Assembly: GCF_000378985.1 (NCBI RefSeq)
Contig: NZ_KB905370.1
Coordinates: forward strand, 1,345,330-1,409,329
Source: Ensifer sp. BR816
Lineage (GTDB): Bacteria; Pseudomonadota; Alphaproteobacteria; Rhizobiales; Rhizobiaceae
DNA: 64,000 bases
Direction: 5' to 3'
Positions 39,621 through 48,543 of this stretch are shown here, piece after piece. Each line of letters begins with the position of its first letter. The first letter of the stretch is position 1. The notes under the pieces were generated by a model, which had not been told where the DNA came from, did not search any database, and was given only the letters and a program-made list of their open reading frames with translations. Both the position numbers and the translations under genes were made by a program.

Positions 39621-39727
39621 CGGTGCGGCGCCTACCGGTTCGCATTTCGCAATCGGGCATTGAACTGGACTGCGCGGGTTTACCCCCGCGCAGTCCAACA
39701 GCACCGAAATAAAAAAGGGGGCTGACA

Positions 39728-41737
39728 ATGACCCTGTATTTCGACAAGACGACCGAGGCCATCGCCCACTTCATCGGGCTGTTCGCAATCGCTCTTGAAG
39801 AAATTCGCCTGCGCGACGCCTATGAAGAATTCAAGGCGCACCAGAAAGCGCAGGAGGAAACACCAGAGCTCCCTTCCGTGCCGGTCACGGTAAAGGCATC
39901 CTACGAGCTCAAGGATTTCGACCCTCGTATTCCCTACCGCCCGGCCGAGCCGGTTGGGACAGAGCCGACCCCCGGCCTGCATCCCGGCCTGCGTCCCCCG
40001 GAAATACCGGTTTCGAGCCCGGCCAGCGACATCGACAATCCCCACGTTTTCGCCCGCTACAGCTCGAATTCGTCGTCCGCGAGCGCACCCGAATTTGAGA
40101 TCGATCCGCCCGGATCCACGGCGGTCTACGCAACACAACAGATCCGACTTTCCGACAACGATTCCGTCAACCTTGGCGATCACGGCCTGGAGTTCTCCCT
40201 GCGGGTGGACAACAGCGCGCTCCTGAACGACCTCATCGAGACGGCGCAGCGGATTTCCCCGCTTGGCGGCGAGGAGGTTCCCGGCTCCCCGGAGGAGATT
40301 GCCGCCTTCATCAGCACTGCCGTGCAGAAGCTTGATGCCTTCACCGCCGAACAGGACGGACAGGAAGACACCGTTGTCGCGAAGGCCGAGGTTCTCGAAG
40401 GCATCTTCGTCAACGGGGAGCTCGTAGAGGAAGCTCCGGATCTCAACGACTATCTGCCGCCGCCGGAGGAATCGACGGAGGAGAAGCCCGCGACGTCCAC
40501 CGAGGCCAGCGGCAACTTTACCGCGGGCCAGGGCCAGGTCGCGATCAAGGCATCGGTCGAACTGGAAGCGGGCGGCAACACACTGATCAATTCCGTCGAG
40601 CTGACGAGCAACTGGCTGCAGTCGCATGTGCTCGCCGTCGCCGGCGACCATGTCGAGCTCAATGCGGTTGTGCAGATCAATGTCCTCTGCGACAACGATC
40701 TCGTAAGCCCCGCCCTCAATGGTTGGAACCTCGATCCGGGGAAACCCACCGAGGCCTTCAACATCGCGATGTTCAAGCATCTCGACCCCGAGCCCGGCAA
40801 TGCAGAGCATGCCGGAACCGGCGACTTTCCCAAGGCTTGGGCGATCACCGAGATCAAGGGCGACCTCTTGATCATGAACTGGTTCGAGCAATTCACGTTC
40901 ATGAGCGACGAAGACACGGCCATTCTGGCGGCCGCTGGCGCGATGACGTCGATCATCACCGGCGACAATACCGCGATCAACAACGTCTCGCTCGCGGAGC
41001 TCGGACAATACTACGATCTCATCTTCATCGGCGGCAGCGTCTACGACGCCAATGTCATCCAGCAGATGAACATCCTGCTCGACAACGACCTGCTCGGCGC
41101 CGTCGAGGGTTTCGGCACGACCGGCAAGGGCTCGGCCTCGACCGACGGAAACCTGCTATGGAATGAAGCGACCATCGTGGAGGCCGGTGGCGCAGCCACG
41201 GTCAACCCGATGCCGAAGTCCTATCTCGACGCTTTCGGCGACCTCGCAGGCGGGAAAAAATCGCTCCCGGACGACGTGCTGCAGGATGGCGCGTTCGCGG
41301 GGATGAACGGCTTGAGGGTGCTGTATATTTCAGGCGACCTCATCAACCTTAATTATGTCAAGCAAACCAATATTCTCGGTGACAGCGACCAGGTCGCGCT
41401 CGCAAAGAGCAAGTTCACGGCCGATTCGGACGCCGACTGGACGATCTCCACGGGTTCGAACAACTTGGTTAACTATGCCGGGATCGTCGATGTCGATGCC
41501 GGCCAGATCATCTACACGGGCGGCACAGCCTATTCCGACGAGATCCTGATCCAGGCCGACCTGATCAAGACCGAACCCTACCTCGGCGGTCAGAATCCTG
41601 ACGCACTCGTCAACGAGGCCGTGGCCTTCCTCGGGGAGGACATGCTGGCCCCCGACACCGGCCCCCAGCCGCCGGATCACGCCCCGCCTCCACTCGATAC
41701 GGCGAACGCCGATCCCATGCATAACATGCTGGCCTGA
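39728..41737 (+). CDS. Large acidic repeat protein of the type I secretion operon
   Basis: 669-residue protein with no obvious signal peptide. After an N-terminal helix (TLYFDKTTEAIAHFIGLFAIALEEIRLRDAYEEF) comes a Pro/Glu-rich part to about 260. The C-terminal half holds four or five related segments of the form G(D)xxxxNxxxQxNILxDxD, for example VVQINVLCDNDLV near 314, NVIQQMNILLDNDLLG near 442 and YVKQTNILGDSDQV near 542. It ends in a Pro-rich tail. Rhizobial relatives are, as far as I recall, labelled type I secretion proteins. It may be a second exported protein or a partner of the repeat protein; it starts 108 bases after that gene and ends 18 bases before the ABC gene. Confidence 0.8.
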   Translation: MTLYFDKTTEAIAHFIGLFAIALEEIRLRDAYEEFKAHQKAQEETPELPSVPVTVKASYELKDFDPRIPYRPAEPVGTEPTPGLHPGLRPPEIPVSSPASDIDNPHVFARYSSNSSSASAPEFEIDPPGSTAVYATQQIRLSDNDSVNLGDHGLEFSLRVDNSALLNDLIETAQRISPLGGEEVPGSPEEIAAFISTAVQKLDAFTAEQDGQEDTVVAKAEVLEGIFVNGELVEEAPDLNDYLPPPEESTEEKPATSTEASGNFTAGQGQVAIKASVELEAGGNTLINSVELTSNWLQSHVLAVAGDHVELNAVVQINVLCDNDLVSPALNGWNLDPGKPTEAFNIAMFKHLDPEPGNAEHAGTGDFPKAWAITEIKGDLLIMNWFEQFTFMSDEDTAILAAAGAMTSIITGDNTAINNVSLAELGQYYDLIFIGGSVYDANVIQQMNILLDNDLLGAVEGFGTTGKGSASTDGNLLWNEATIVEAGGAATVNPMPKSYLDAFGDLAGGKKSLPDDVLQDGAFAGMNGLRVLYISGDLINLNYVKQTNILGDSDQVALAKSKFTADSDADWTISTGSNNLVNYAGIVDVDAGQIIYTGGTAYSDEILIQADLIKTEPYLGGQNPDALVNEAVAFLGEDMLAPDTGPQPPDHAPPPLDTANADPMHNMLA

Positions 41738-41754
41738 CCGGACCGCGGGAGGAG

Positions 41755-44085
41755 ATGATGACCGACGACCGCGATCAATCCTGGGAGCAATTCGCGGCAG
41801 ACGGCGGCGAGGCCTCGGACGAGGCGGAGCCCTCGCCGCAGACGCCGAATGCGGAGGCTGCCCGGCAGCAATTGCTTCGCAGAATCGACCGTAGGGAAAC
41901 TGTTCTGGATCGCACTGTTAAGGAGCTCGACGAGGTGATTGACCGACTTCGCGGCGCGGCGGCCGCAAGAACCAGCCAGGAGTCCAATCGTTCCGACACG
42001 ACGATCCCGCCCGCATCCGAACGGAGCGCGGCGGCGACGGTCGAGGTCGTGCAACAACCGACGACGCCTCCGCTGAAGGCCGACAACGCGAACAGCCCGG
42101 AAACGCGTAGCGCCGATGCCGGCCATTGCCCGCCGGTCCAGGAGGCCCGCAACCCCGAACCGCGCTTTGAAAAGCCGAGCGTCGAGACCAAGGCCGAAGT
42201 CAAGGACAAGACGTCGATACCGGGGATGGTGGTGATCGACGGCGACCGCGGCCCCATCAAGGCCGAGCCCAGATCCCCCGACAAGGGGGGCTCGTCAGGC
42301 GGCGGAGGCGGGGGTGGCCATGGCGGCGGAGGCGGCGGCGGAGGCGTCTTCCACAAACGTCTCGGACCGGTCGATTTTTCCGCCAGTCTCAAGGCCGGCC
42401 TGCGGGCGATCAAGCAGAACCTGATGGTCGTGATGCTGTTCACGCTCGCCACCAATGTGCTGGTGCTCGCGATACCGGTCTATCTGTTTCAGATTTCCGA
42501 TCGGGTGCTGACCAGCCGCTCGGTCGACACGCTGGTCATGCTCACTGCGCTGATCGTCGGCGCGGTCATTCTGCAGGCCATTTTCGACGGCATTCGCCGC
42601 ATGATCCTGATGCGGACGGCGGTGGAGGTTGCCGCTCAACTCGGCGCTCCGATCCTGAGCGCCGCTGCCCGAGCCTCGCTCCATGGCAATGGGCGGGAAT
42701 ATCAGACGCTCGGGGATCTGCAGCAGCTTCGCTCCTTCCTCGTGTCGAGCACGCTGCTGTCCTTCCTCGACGCCCCGATTGCGCCGTTCTTCGTCCTGGC
42801 GGTTTTCCTGATCCACCCGCATCTCGGCTCGATCGTCATCGCCTCGTCTCTGCTTCTGCTCTGCGTCACCATATTGAACCAGAAGGCGACGGCGGCGCCG
42901 TTTGGCGAGGCCAACACCTATCAGGGCAAGGCGAACCTCCATCTCGACTCCATGTCGCGAAATTCGCAGATCATCAATGCGCTCGCGATGATCCCGGAAG
43001 CGGTCCGCATCTGGGGCAAGGACATGGCAGGGTCTCTCCGGGCGCAAGTGCTGGCGCAGGACCGCAACATTGCGCTTGCCTCGCTCTCCAAGGCCGTTCG
43101 GCTGCTCACCCAGGTCATGATGCTCGGCTGGGGCGCCCACCTCGCGCTAGACGGCGAATTGACCGGCGGCATGGTGATCGCCGCATCGATTGTCGCCGGC
43201 CGCGCGCTGGGACCGATCGAAGGAGCGATCGAAGGCTGGCATCAGGTCATTCAGTCGCGCGCCGCCTATGGGCGCATCGCTTCGCTGCTCCAGAACTCGC
43301 CGCTGAACTTCGAGCGGCTGAAGCTGCCGCGTCCTGAAGGCCGTCTCGACGTCGAACGACTGCTGTTCGTCCCGAACGGCACCAAACGCGTCGTCCTCAA
43401 CGGCCTGACCTTCTCGCTCAACCCGGGCGACTCGCTGGCCGTGATCGGCAGTTCCGGCGCCGGCAAGACGACGCTCGGCAAGATGCTCGTCGGGTCGATC
43501 CTGCCGACATCCGGAAACGTCCGGCTCGACCTCATGGACTTGAGGAACTGGGATCAGCGCCAGTTCGGCGAAAGCATCGGCTACCTGCCGCAGGACGTCC
43601 AGCTCTTTCCCGGAACGATCAAGGCCAACATCGCTCGGATGCAGGAGGACGCCACGGACGCCGACATCTATGCCGCCGCCAAGCTGGCCGACGTCCACGA
43701 CATGATTGCCCTGCTGCCGCACGGCTACGAGACTTTCGTGGCGGCCGACGGTTCACCGCTCTCCGGCGGGCAGAAGCAGCGCGTCGCACTCGCCCGGGCC
43801 TTCTTCGGCAATCCGCGCATGGTGGTGCTCGACGAGCCGAACTCCAATCTCGACACGGCCGGCGAGGCCGCACTGACGCGGGCCCTGGCCCATGCGAAGA
43901 AACAGAAAATCACCGTCATTACCATTACCCAGCGGCCCGCCCTCCTCAACAGCGTGGATAAGGTTCTGCTTCTGGTGAACGGCACCGTGGCGCTTTTCGG
44001 CATGCGCCAGGACGTCCTGAAGGCCCTCTCGTCGCGCGGTATGAACCTCGAAGGCAACCCGCTCGACCACAACCAGCTTACGTAG
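41755..44085 (+). CDS. Type I secretion ABC permease/ATPase
   Basis: 776-residue fused transporter of the PrtD/LapB-like type. Residues 1-180 are Ser/Glu/Pro-rich and look disordered, ending in a poly-Gly stretch at about 181-199. The membrane domain follows (FTLATNVLVLAIPVYLFQISDRVL...), then the ATPase with Walker A GSSGAGKTT near 564, LSGGQKQRVALARAF and Walker B MVVLDEPNSNLD near 688. No C39 peptidase domain is present, so substrates are not cut at a double-Gly leader. The switch position is Gln726 (ITQRP) instead of His. GGGAGG precedes the start. hlyD-like gene follows after 6 bases. Confidence 0.9.
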   Translation: MMTDDRDQSWEQFAADGGEASDEAEPSPQTPNAEAARQQLLRRIDRRETVLDRTVKELDEVIDRLRGAAAARTSQESNRSDTTIPPASERSAAATVEVVQQPTTPPLKADNANSPETRSADAGHCPPVQEARNPEPRFEKPSVETKAEVKDKTSIPGMVVIDGDRGPIKAEPRSPDKGGSSGGGGGGGHGGGGGGGGVFHKRLGPVDFSASLKAGLRAIKQNLMVVMLFTLATNVLVLAIPVYLFQISDRVLTSRSVDTLVMLTALIVGAVILQAIFDGIRRMILMRTAVEVAAQLGAPILSAAARASLHGNGREYQTLGDLQQLRSFLVSSTLLSFLDAPIAPFFVLAVFLIHPHLGSIVIASSLLLLCVTILNQKATAAPFGEANTYQGKANLHLDSMSRNSQIINALAMIPEAVRIWGKDMAGSLRAQVLAQDRNIALASLSKAVRLLTQVMMLGWGAHLALDGELTGGMVIAASIVAGRALGPIEGAIEGWHQVIQSRAAYGRIASLLQNSPLNFERLKLPRPEGRLDVERLLFVPNGTKRVVLNGLTFSLNPGDSLAVIGSSGAGKTTLGKMLVGSILPTSGNVRLDLMDLRNWDQRQFGESIGYLPQDVQLFPGTIKANIARMQEDATDADIYAAAKLADVHDMIALLPHGYETFVAADGSPLSGGQKQRVALARAFFGNPRMVVLDEPNSNLDTAGEAALTRALAHAKKQKITVITITQRPALLNSVDKVLLLVNGTVALFGMRQDVLKALSSRGMNLEGNPLDHNQLT

Positions 44086-44091
44086 GCGACC

Positions 44092-45429
44092 ATGACAGAC
44101 ACAGTCAAAGTTTACGATCTCGAATGGTACTCGGAGGTTCCGCGGTCGATCTGGAAACAGACCATCTTCGGAGTTGCGCTGATGGCGATCACGCTCGGCG
44201 GCTTCGGCTTCTGGTCCTTCACGGCGCCGCTGGCGGCGGCCGTCATCGCCCAGGGCAGTTTCGTCGCGACCGGTCAGAACAAGATCATCCAGCATCTCGA
44301 AGGCGGGATCATCAAGGATATCCTGGTGAGCGAGGGAGACGATGTCGTCGCCGACCAGCCGCTGATGCGGCTGGACGAGACTGCAGCACTTGCCAACCAA
44401 CGCCAGCTGTTCCTGCGCCGGGCGAGGCTCGAGGCGATTATCGCCCGCCTCATGGCCCAGGTCGGGGGTCTCGACAGGATCGCCCTGCCGGAAATTCTCA
44501 GCCCCCATCTGCAGGATCCGGAAGTCAAGCCGATCATTCAAAGCCAGGAACTCAGTTTCCGGGCCTGGCGAAGCAAGCTGGACAGCGAAATAGGACTGTA
44601 CAAACAGAATATCGAGGGCTTCCGCTTCCGGGCGGAAGGCTACCAGGAGCAACTCGAGGCTGTCCGCCAGCAGCGTTCCCTTCTTCATGAAGAGTATGTC
44701 GGCAAGAAGTCGCTCCTCGAAAAGGACCTGATCCGCAAGACGGAAATCAAGAGCATCCAGCGGGCGATCGCCGACGCCGAGGGGCAGACCGGCAGACTGA
44801 CCGCCGAGATTTCGGAAACCGGCTCGCAAATCCTGAAACAGGAACAGCAGATCCGCCAGACGGAGGAAACCTACCGCGAGGCCGCGCTCGAAGAACTCCA
44901 GAAGGTGGAGGCCGAGCTCGACTCCGTCCGCGAGCAGCTGACCGGGGCGGCCAGCGTGCTGCGCCGCGCCACGATCAACGCTCCGGTCAGCGGGACGGTC
45001 GTCAGGCTTTACTATCATACGGCCGGCGGCGTGATCGAAACCGGCAAACCCATCATGGAAATCCTGCCTTCGGACGTGCCGCTGATCATTGAAGCGCAGG
45101 TGCTGCGCACCCAGATCGACAGCGTCAAGATTGGCCAGAAGGCGACCGTGAGGCTTACCGCCCTCAATCAGCGCACCACGCCGGTCCTGAACGGCGAGGT
45201 CTACTATGTTTCCGCCGACTCCATGCCGGACCCGGCGACCAACGGCACGCAGGAAGTCTATCTCGCCAGAGTGAGCCTGCCGATGAGCGAAGTCTCGAGG
45301 GTCTCCGGCTTCGTGCCAACGCCCGGCATGCCGGCCGAGATTCTCATTCAGACGGCCGAGCGGACCTTCTTCGACTACCTGACGAAGCCGATCCGGGACA
45401 GCATGGCGCGCGCCTTCATGGAGCGATGA
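44092..45429 (+). CDS. HlyD-family type I secretion adaptor
   Basis: 445-residue membrane-fusion protein linking the ABC transporter to an outer-membrane TolC-type channel. A short cytoplasmic head is followed by one membrane segment (about 25-50), a lipoyl-like half motif (NKIIQHLEGGIIKDILVSEGDDV), a long coiled coil (about 95-280), the second lipoyl half (RATINAPVSGTVVRLYYHTAGGVI), and a beta domain ending in TFFDYLTKPIRDSMARAFMER, the usual PrtE-type C-terminus. It sits six bases after the ABC gene. No TolC gene is in view. Confidence 0.92.
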   Translation: MTDTVKVYDLEWYSEVPRSIWKQTIFGVALMAITLGGFGFWSFTAPLAAAVIAQGSFVATGQNKIIQHLEGGIIKDILVSEGDDVVADQPLMRLDETAALANQRQLFLRRARLEAIIARLMAQVGGLDRIALPEILSPHLQDPEVKPIIQSQELSFRAWRSKLDSEIGLYKQNIEGFRFRAEGYQEQLEAVRQQRSLLHEEYVGKKSLLEKDLIRKTEIKSIQRAIADAEGQTGRLTAEISETGSQILKQEQQIRQTEETYREAALEELQKVEAELDSVREQLTGAASVLRRATINAPVSGTVVRLYYHTAGGVIETGKPIMEILPSDVPLIIEAQVLRTQIDSVKIGQKATVRLTALNQRTTPVLNGEVYYVSADSMPDPATNGTQEVYLARVSLPMSEVSRVSGFVPTPGMPAEILIQTAERTFFDYLTKPIRDSMARAFMER

Positions 45430-45630
45430 AGCAAGCCGAAGTTCCGGACGGCCGCCATCCGACGCAAACGATGCCGTACGGCTTCACGCACCCGGCTGCT
45501 TGAGGCGCCGGGCGCGGCCGTCACCGAAGATTGCCGACACTCAACAAGACGACTCGTCTCTCGGCCCGCGCCCTTGGCGTCGGGCGAGAACGGGTTCGTC
45601 ACCCGACCACACCCCTTGCGTGCTTACTTA

Positions 45631-45658
45631 TTGCGAAATAACTCGAAATTGCTATAAT
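45631..45658 (+). promoter_or_regulatory. Sigma-70-like promoter before the acetyltransferase-TPR gene
   Basis: TTGCGA, a 16-base spacer, then a perfect TATAAT, in an AT-rich stretch about 87 bases before the ATG at 45745. Suggests that this gene is transcribed separately from the secretion operon. The rest of the 45430-45744 gap shows no gene. Confidence 0.6.
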
Positions 45659-45744
45659 TGCCTTTCCTATTGCTAGCTTTCTCTCTCTATTTTCTGATGC
45701 ATAATTGAAGTTTATTTCATTCATTTATTTCAAAGCGAGGCGCC

Positions 45745-46989
45745 ATGTTTACTCAAATTATTGAGCGTATTGAGGATTTTGAGAGTATTCGGAAGATCTG
45801 GGACGAGCTCTATCAGAACGACCCCGACTCCCACCCTTCTCTTTCCTGGGATTGGCTGCACCAATACCTGCCTCGGCAGCAGAGGTGGTTCATTCTGGCC
45901 TTGAAACAATCCGACGAGGCGCAGTACTGCGCTTTTCTTCCGCTTCGCGTGGCAACCTACCGCGACAAGAACAGCGGCCTTTTCTGCGATGAAATCCTGA
46001 TGATCGGCAATCACGGCTCCGGCCGCACCGGTCTGCTTTGCACGCCGGGTCTCGAGGGCGAGGCGGTGGATGCCTCGGCCAGCGTCATCCGTCGCGAGAA
46101 CTGGGCGAGCATGCGGTTCGATTGTCTTGATCTTGCCTCCGTCCGGACCGAGCGGTTGCTCCACGCCTTCGCCGACGAACAGTTCATTCGCGAGGATGCC
46201 AGCGGCCGTGAGAGAGGATTCGGCCCGCAACTGTCCGCCCGCTGCCTCATCGTCAAGACGCGGACCGGGCGCAATCTGCACGACTGCCTGAATCACCGCA
46301 GCATCGACTTCGTCTTCGAGCGCGCCATGGACCTGCATAGCCGGGGTAAACTGGACGCTGCGGAGACGGGCTATCGGCAAGTGATCCATGCTGACCCCAA
46401 GCATATATACGCCCGCTTCGGCCTGGCCCAACTCTGCACCGACAGGGGCGACCATGCGGAAGCGGAACATCTCTATCGCGGCCTGCTGTCGGCCTTGCGG
46501 GAGGCGCCCAAGATCCAGCACCGGCTCGGCGACGCCCAACTGGCCCAAGGCTTCTACAGCGAGGCGAGCAAGACCTTCGCGAACCTGCTTGCCCGCCACC
46601 CGCATCTCGGCCTCGTCCGCTACAAATTGGCCGCCTGTTTGCTCGGCGCAGGTCAGAGGGACGCCGCGATCGCCACGTTCCTGAGCTTCGAAGAGATCAT
46701 CTCCGATGATTCGGAGCATCTCCGTTGCAAGCTGAGGGCTCAGGAGGCGCTATTGCGCCTCAAATTGCGGGCGGAGGTCCAAGGGCACAGGGCGGCCAGG
46801 CGCGCAACTCAGAAACCGTTTGCCCACGCGGGCCGGCGGTCCGGCGATGCCCCATCTGCCCCTGCAATCGCCGTCCGGCTCCTGCCGCCGGCCGCACTCC
46901 TCAAGCCCTCCTTGCCGGGAGGCGTCTCCGCCCACTTGCATGCGAGACCGTCCCAATTCGACGGCAAGGGATCGAAACTGAAGCACTGA
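45745..46989 (+). CDS. Fusion of CelD/BcsL-like acetyltransferase segment and TPR repeats
   Basis: 414 residues. The first ~165 (FESIRKIWDELYQNDPDSHPSLSWDWLHQYL, then FLPLRVATY) resemble the N-terminal part of GNAT-type CelD/BcsL proteins involved in exopolysaccharide or cellulose modification, but the full acetyltransferase domain is not complete. Residues about 185-340 form four TPR-like repeats (AMDLHSRGKLDAAETGYRQVI, YARFGLAQLCTDRGDHAEAEHLYRGLL, and so on). The last ~60 are basic and low-complexity. GAGG precedes the ATG. Position after the secretion genes suggests a role in making or modifying the exported matrix; inferred only. Confidence 0.75.
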   Translation: MFTQIIERIEDFESIRKIWDELYQNDPDSHPSLSWDWLHQYLPRQQRWFILALKQSDEAQYCAFLPLRVATYRDKNSGLFCDEILMIGNHGSGRTGLLCTPGLEGEAVDASASVIRRENWASMRFDCLDLASVRTERLLHAFADEQFIREDASGRERGFGPQLSARCLIVKTRTGRNLHDCLNHRSIDFVFERAMDLHSRGKLDAAETGYRQVIHADPKHIYARFGLAQLCTDRGDHAEAEHLYRGLLSALREAPKIQHRLGDAQLAQGFYSEASKTFANLLARHPHLGLVRYKLAACLLGAGQRDAAIATFLSFEEIISDDSEHLRCKLRAQEALLRLKLRAEVQGHRAARRATQKPFAHAGRRSGDAPSAPAIAVRLLPPAALLKPSLPGGVSAHLHARPSQFDGKGSKLKH

Positions 46990-47114
46990 TACAGTCGAGC
47001 CGGAAGCAGCCTCTCCATCCCATGGACGGCGACCCGGGGTGGAGAGCTTCTCGCACTGTGGAAGTGCAGCGACCACCACCCATTTTGAGGTGCAGGCGAG
47101 GCAGGGACACAGGA

Positions 47115-47144
47115 TCGGGGCATTTCCGTTCCGAAATGCCCCGA
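47115..47144. terminator. Strong hairpin between convergent genes
   Basis: TCGGGGCATTTC and GAAATGCCCCGA form a perfect 12-bp stem with a 6-base loop, between the acetyltransferase-TPR gene and the convergent methyltransferase gene. It lacks a T-run on either side, so termination is likely but unproven. Confidence 0.55.
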
Positions 47145-47200
47145 ACTCTCAACGACCGAGGAATGGCAAAGGCTCAGTCCGGGGACGGCTTTCGCGCTGC

Positions 47201-48244
47201 TTACGAACGTTTCTGCAGGATGCCGTAGACAATGTTTCGGTTTTCGCCGAATTCCAGTCGGGCGTTGACCGCATTACGGTCGACGCTGGCATTGATGATC
47301 CCCCACATATCCGCTTCCGAGCGCAACAGCAGCGCCCAGTTCATCAATGTCTCCATGTAGCCGTCATCGCTGATGTCGCGCGCGAAATTCGCGAAGAGAA
47401 AGACCCCGTTGGGCTTCAACATCTCCAGGCATCGCTGTGTGAGCTTCACCGCCACCTTGTCCGCAAGGTAGTCGTAGAGGCCGGCAGCGTAGATGAAGTC
47501 GAACTGGCCGAGTTCCTGGGATCTGGTCAGAAGACCGCGAACCGAACCGTCGATCGCCTCGACGCAGGTTCCGCTGAAGTCGCGCACCATCGAGCCCACG
47601 CTCAGCGGGTCCTGGTCCAAGGCAACCCAGCGCTTTATGCGCCGCTCCCGCAACGCCACGGAGCTATCAGCCTCGCGCAGATGTCCTGCGGCGATCGTCA
47701 GGATTTCCGTCTCGGGCCCCCGTTCGGCCGCAATCGCGTCGACATGCCGGGTCAGGAGGTCGCGTCGTTCCCTGACGGCGACCGACGACGGCGCATTCTT
47801 CGTGTAGTCGTAGAGGGTGCGCCCGAGCGGAGAGGCCGTGGCGATTTCCTCGGCAACGCTCGGATGACCGTAGATGAAGTCGATCAACTGCGCGTCGCCG
47901 GAATAGCCGCGCGGTTTTTCGAAGGACCAACGCGTGAACGGATCCTCATGGAAGTAATCCGACACCGGATGGTTCTGCACGATCGGGATCAGCGCCTGCC
48001 AGACGCTGGGTTCGAATTTGCGGCGCACTTCATGAAGCGCACCGATCAGCTGGTGGATGATTATCGACGGAGCGCGGCGTTGCTCGATTTGCTGCTGGGC
48101 AATCATCAGCGCGAGCGCGACTTCGGCTTCGCCTGTTGCCAGGTGCTCATCATGGAGATCGGTCTTGGCTGTTGAAAGTTCGGTTGTAATGGCTGTGGGG
48201 GTAATCAGGCTTTCGCCGTCGAGGGCAATCTGAATTTGGGTCAC
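47201..48244 (-). CDS. Class I SAM-dependent methyltransferase
   Basis: 347-residue protein whose C-terminal two thirds look like a SAM methyltransferase: EILTIAAGHLREAD in the motif I position, IKRWVALDQDPLSV (motif II with Asp), and FDFIYAAGLYDYL (motif IV). It has the stretch FEKPRGYSGDAQLIDFIYG, which I associate with the family that includes the 3-hydroxypalmitate methyl ester synthase PhcB, a quorum-signal methyltransferase. That link is from memory and weak. The start at 48244 (MTQIQIALDG) is followed by a flexible N-terminus. It is divergent from the GGDEF-EAL gene and convergent with the acetyltransferase-TPR gene. Confidence 0.75.
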   Translation of the reverse strand: MTQIQIALDGESLITPTAITTELSTAKTDLHDEHLATGEAEVALALMIAQQQIEQRRAPSIIIHQLIGALHEVRRKFEPSVWQALIPIVQNHPVSDYFHEDPFTRWSFEKPRGYSGDAQLIDFIYGHPSVAEEIATASPLGRTLYDYTKNAPSSVAVRERRDLLTRHVDAIAAERGPETEILTIAAGHLREADSSVALRERRIKRWVALDQDPLSVGSMVRDFSGTCVEAIDGSVRGLLTRSQELGQFDFIYAAGLYDYLADKVAVKLTQRCLEMLKPNGVFLFANFARDISDDGYMETLMNWALLLRSEADMWGIINASVDRNAVNARLEFGENRNIVYGILQKRS

Positions 48245-48543
48245 GCGAGACTCGTTCGTTAATAGATCGTTAACATTATGCGCAGGAACACGGCGTGCGC
48301 CAAATCCAATTTCAAACTTTCGAATAATATGGTTAACAACCCGACCGACTGACTTATTTCGCTACACTATTAGGTGTGTCTTTGACCCATACCCAATTCA
48401 GCAAAACTTAATGGACCTGAACTAATGTGCCGAACAATGCTGCATGCTACTCAGTAACTTTCCCAAGCAAGCGGCAGCTCAGGACATCCCCGCGGTACTC
48501 TTCGACAGAGAGACTTCGGGCTCTACAAGAAGACGCAAACGCA
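48245..48543. other. Divergent intergenic region
   Basis: About 300 bases between the methyltransferase and GGDEF-EAL genes. AT-rich at 48245-48380 with two TTAAC sequences; should hold both promoters. No operator recognised. Confidence 0.45.

Noticed and set aside
37932-39728. 598-codon antisense frame opposite the Gly-rich gene
   Set aside because: It is the complement of the repeat gene, without its own motifs or ribosome site.
42299-42350. Poly-Gly stretch in the ABC transporter as a frameshift or error
   Set aside because: The frame is intact on both sides and a Gly-rich linker before the membrane domain is plausible.
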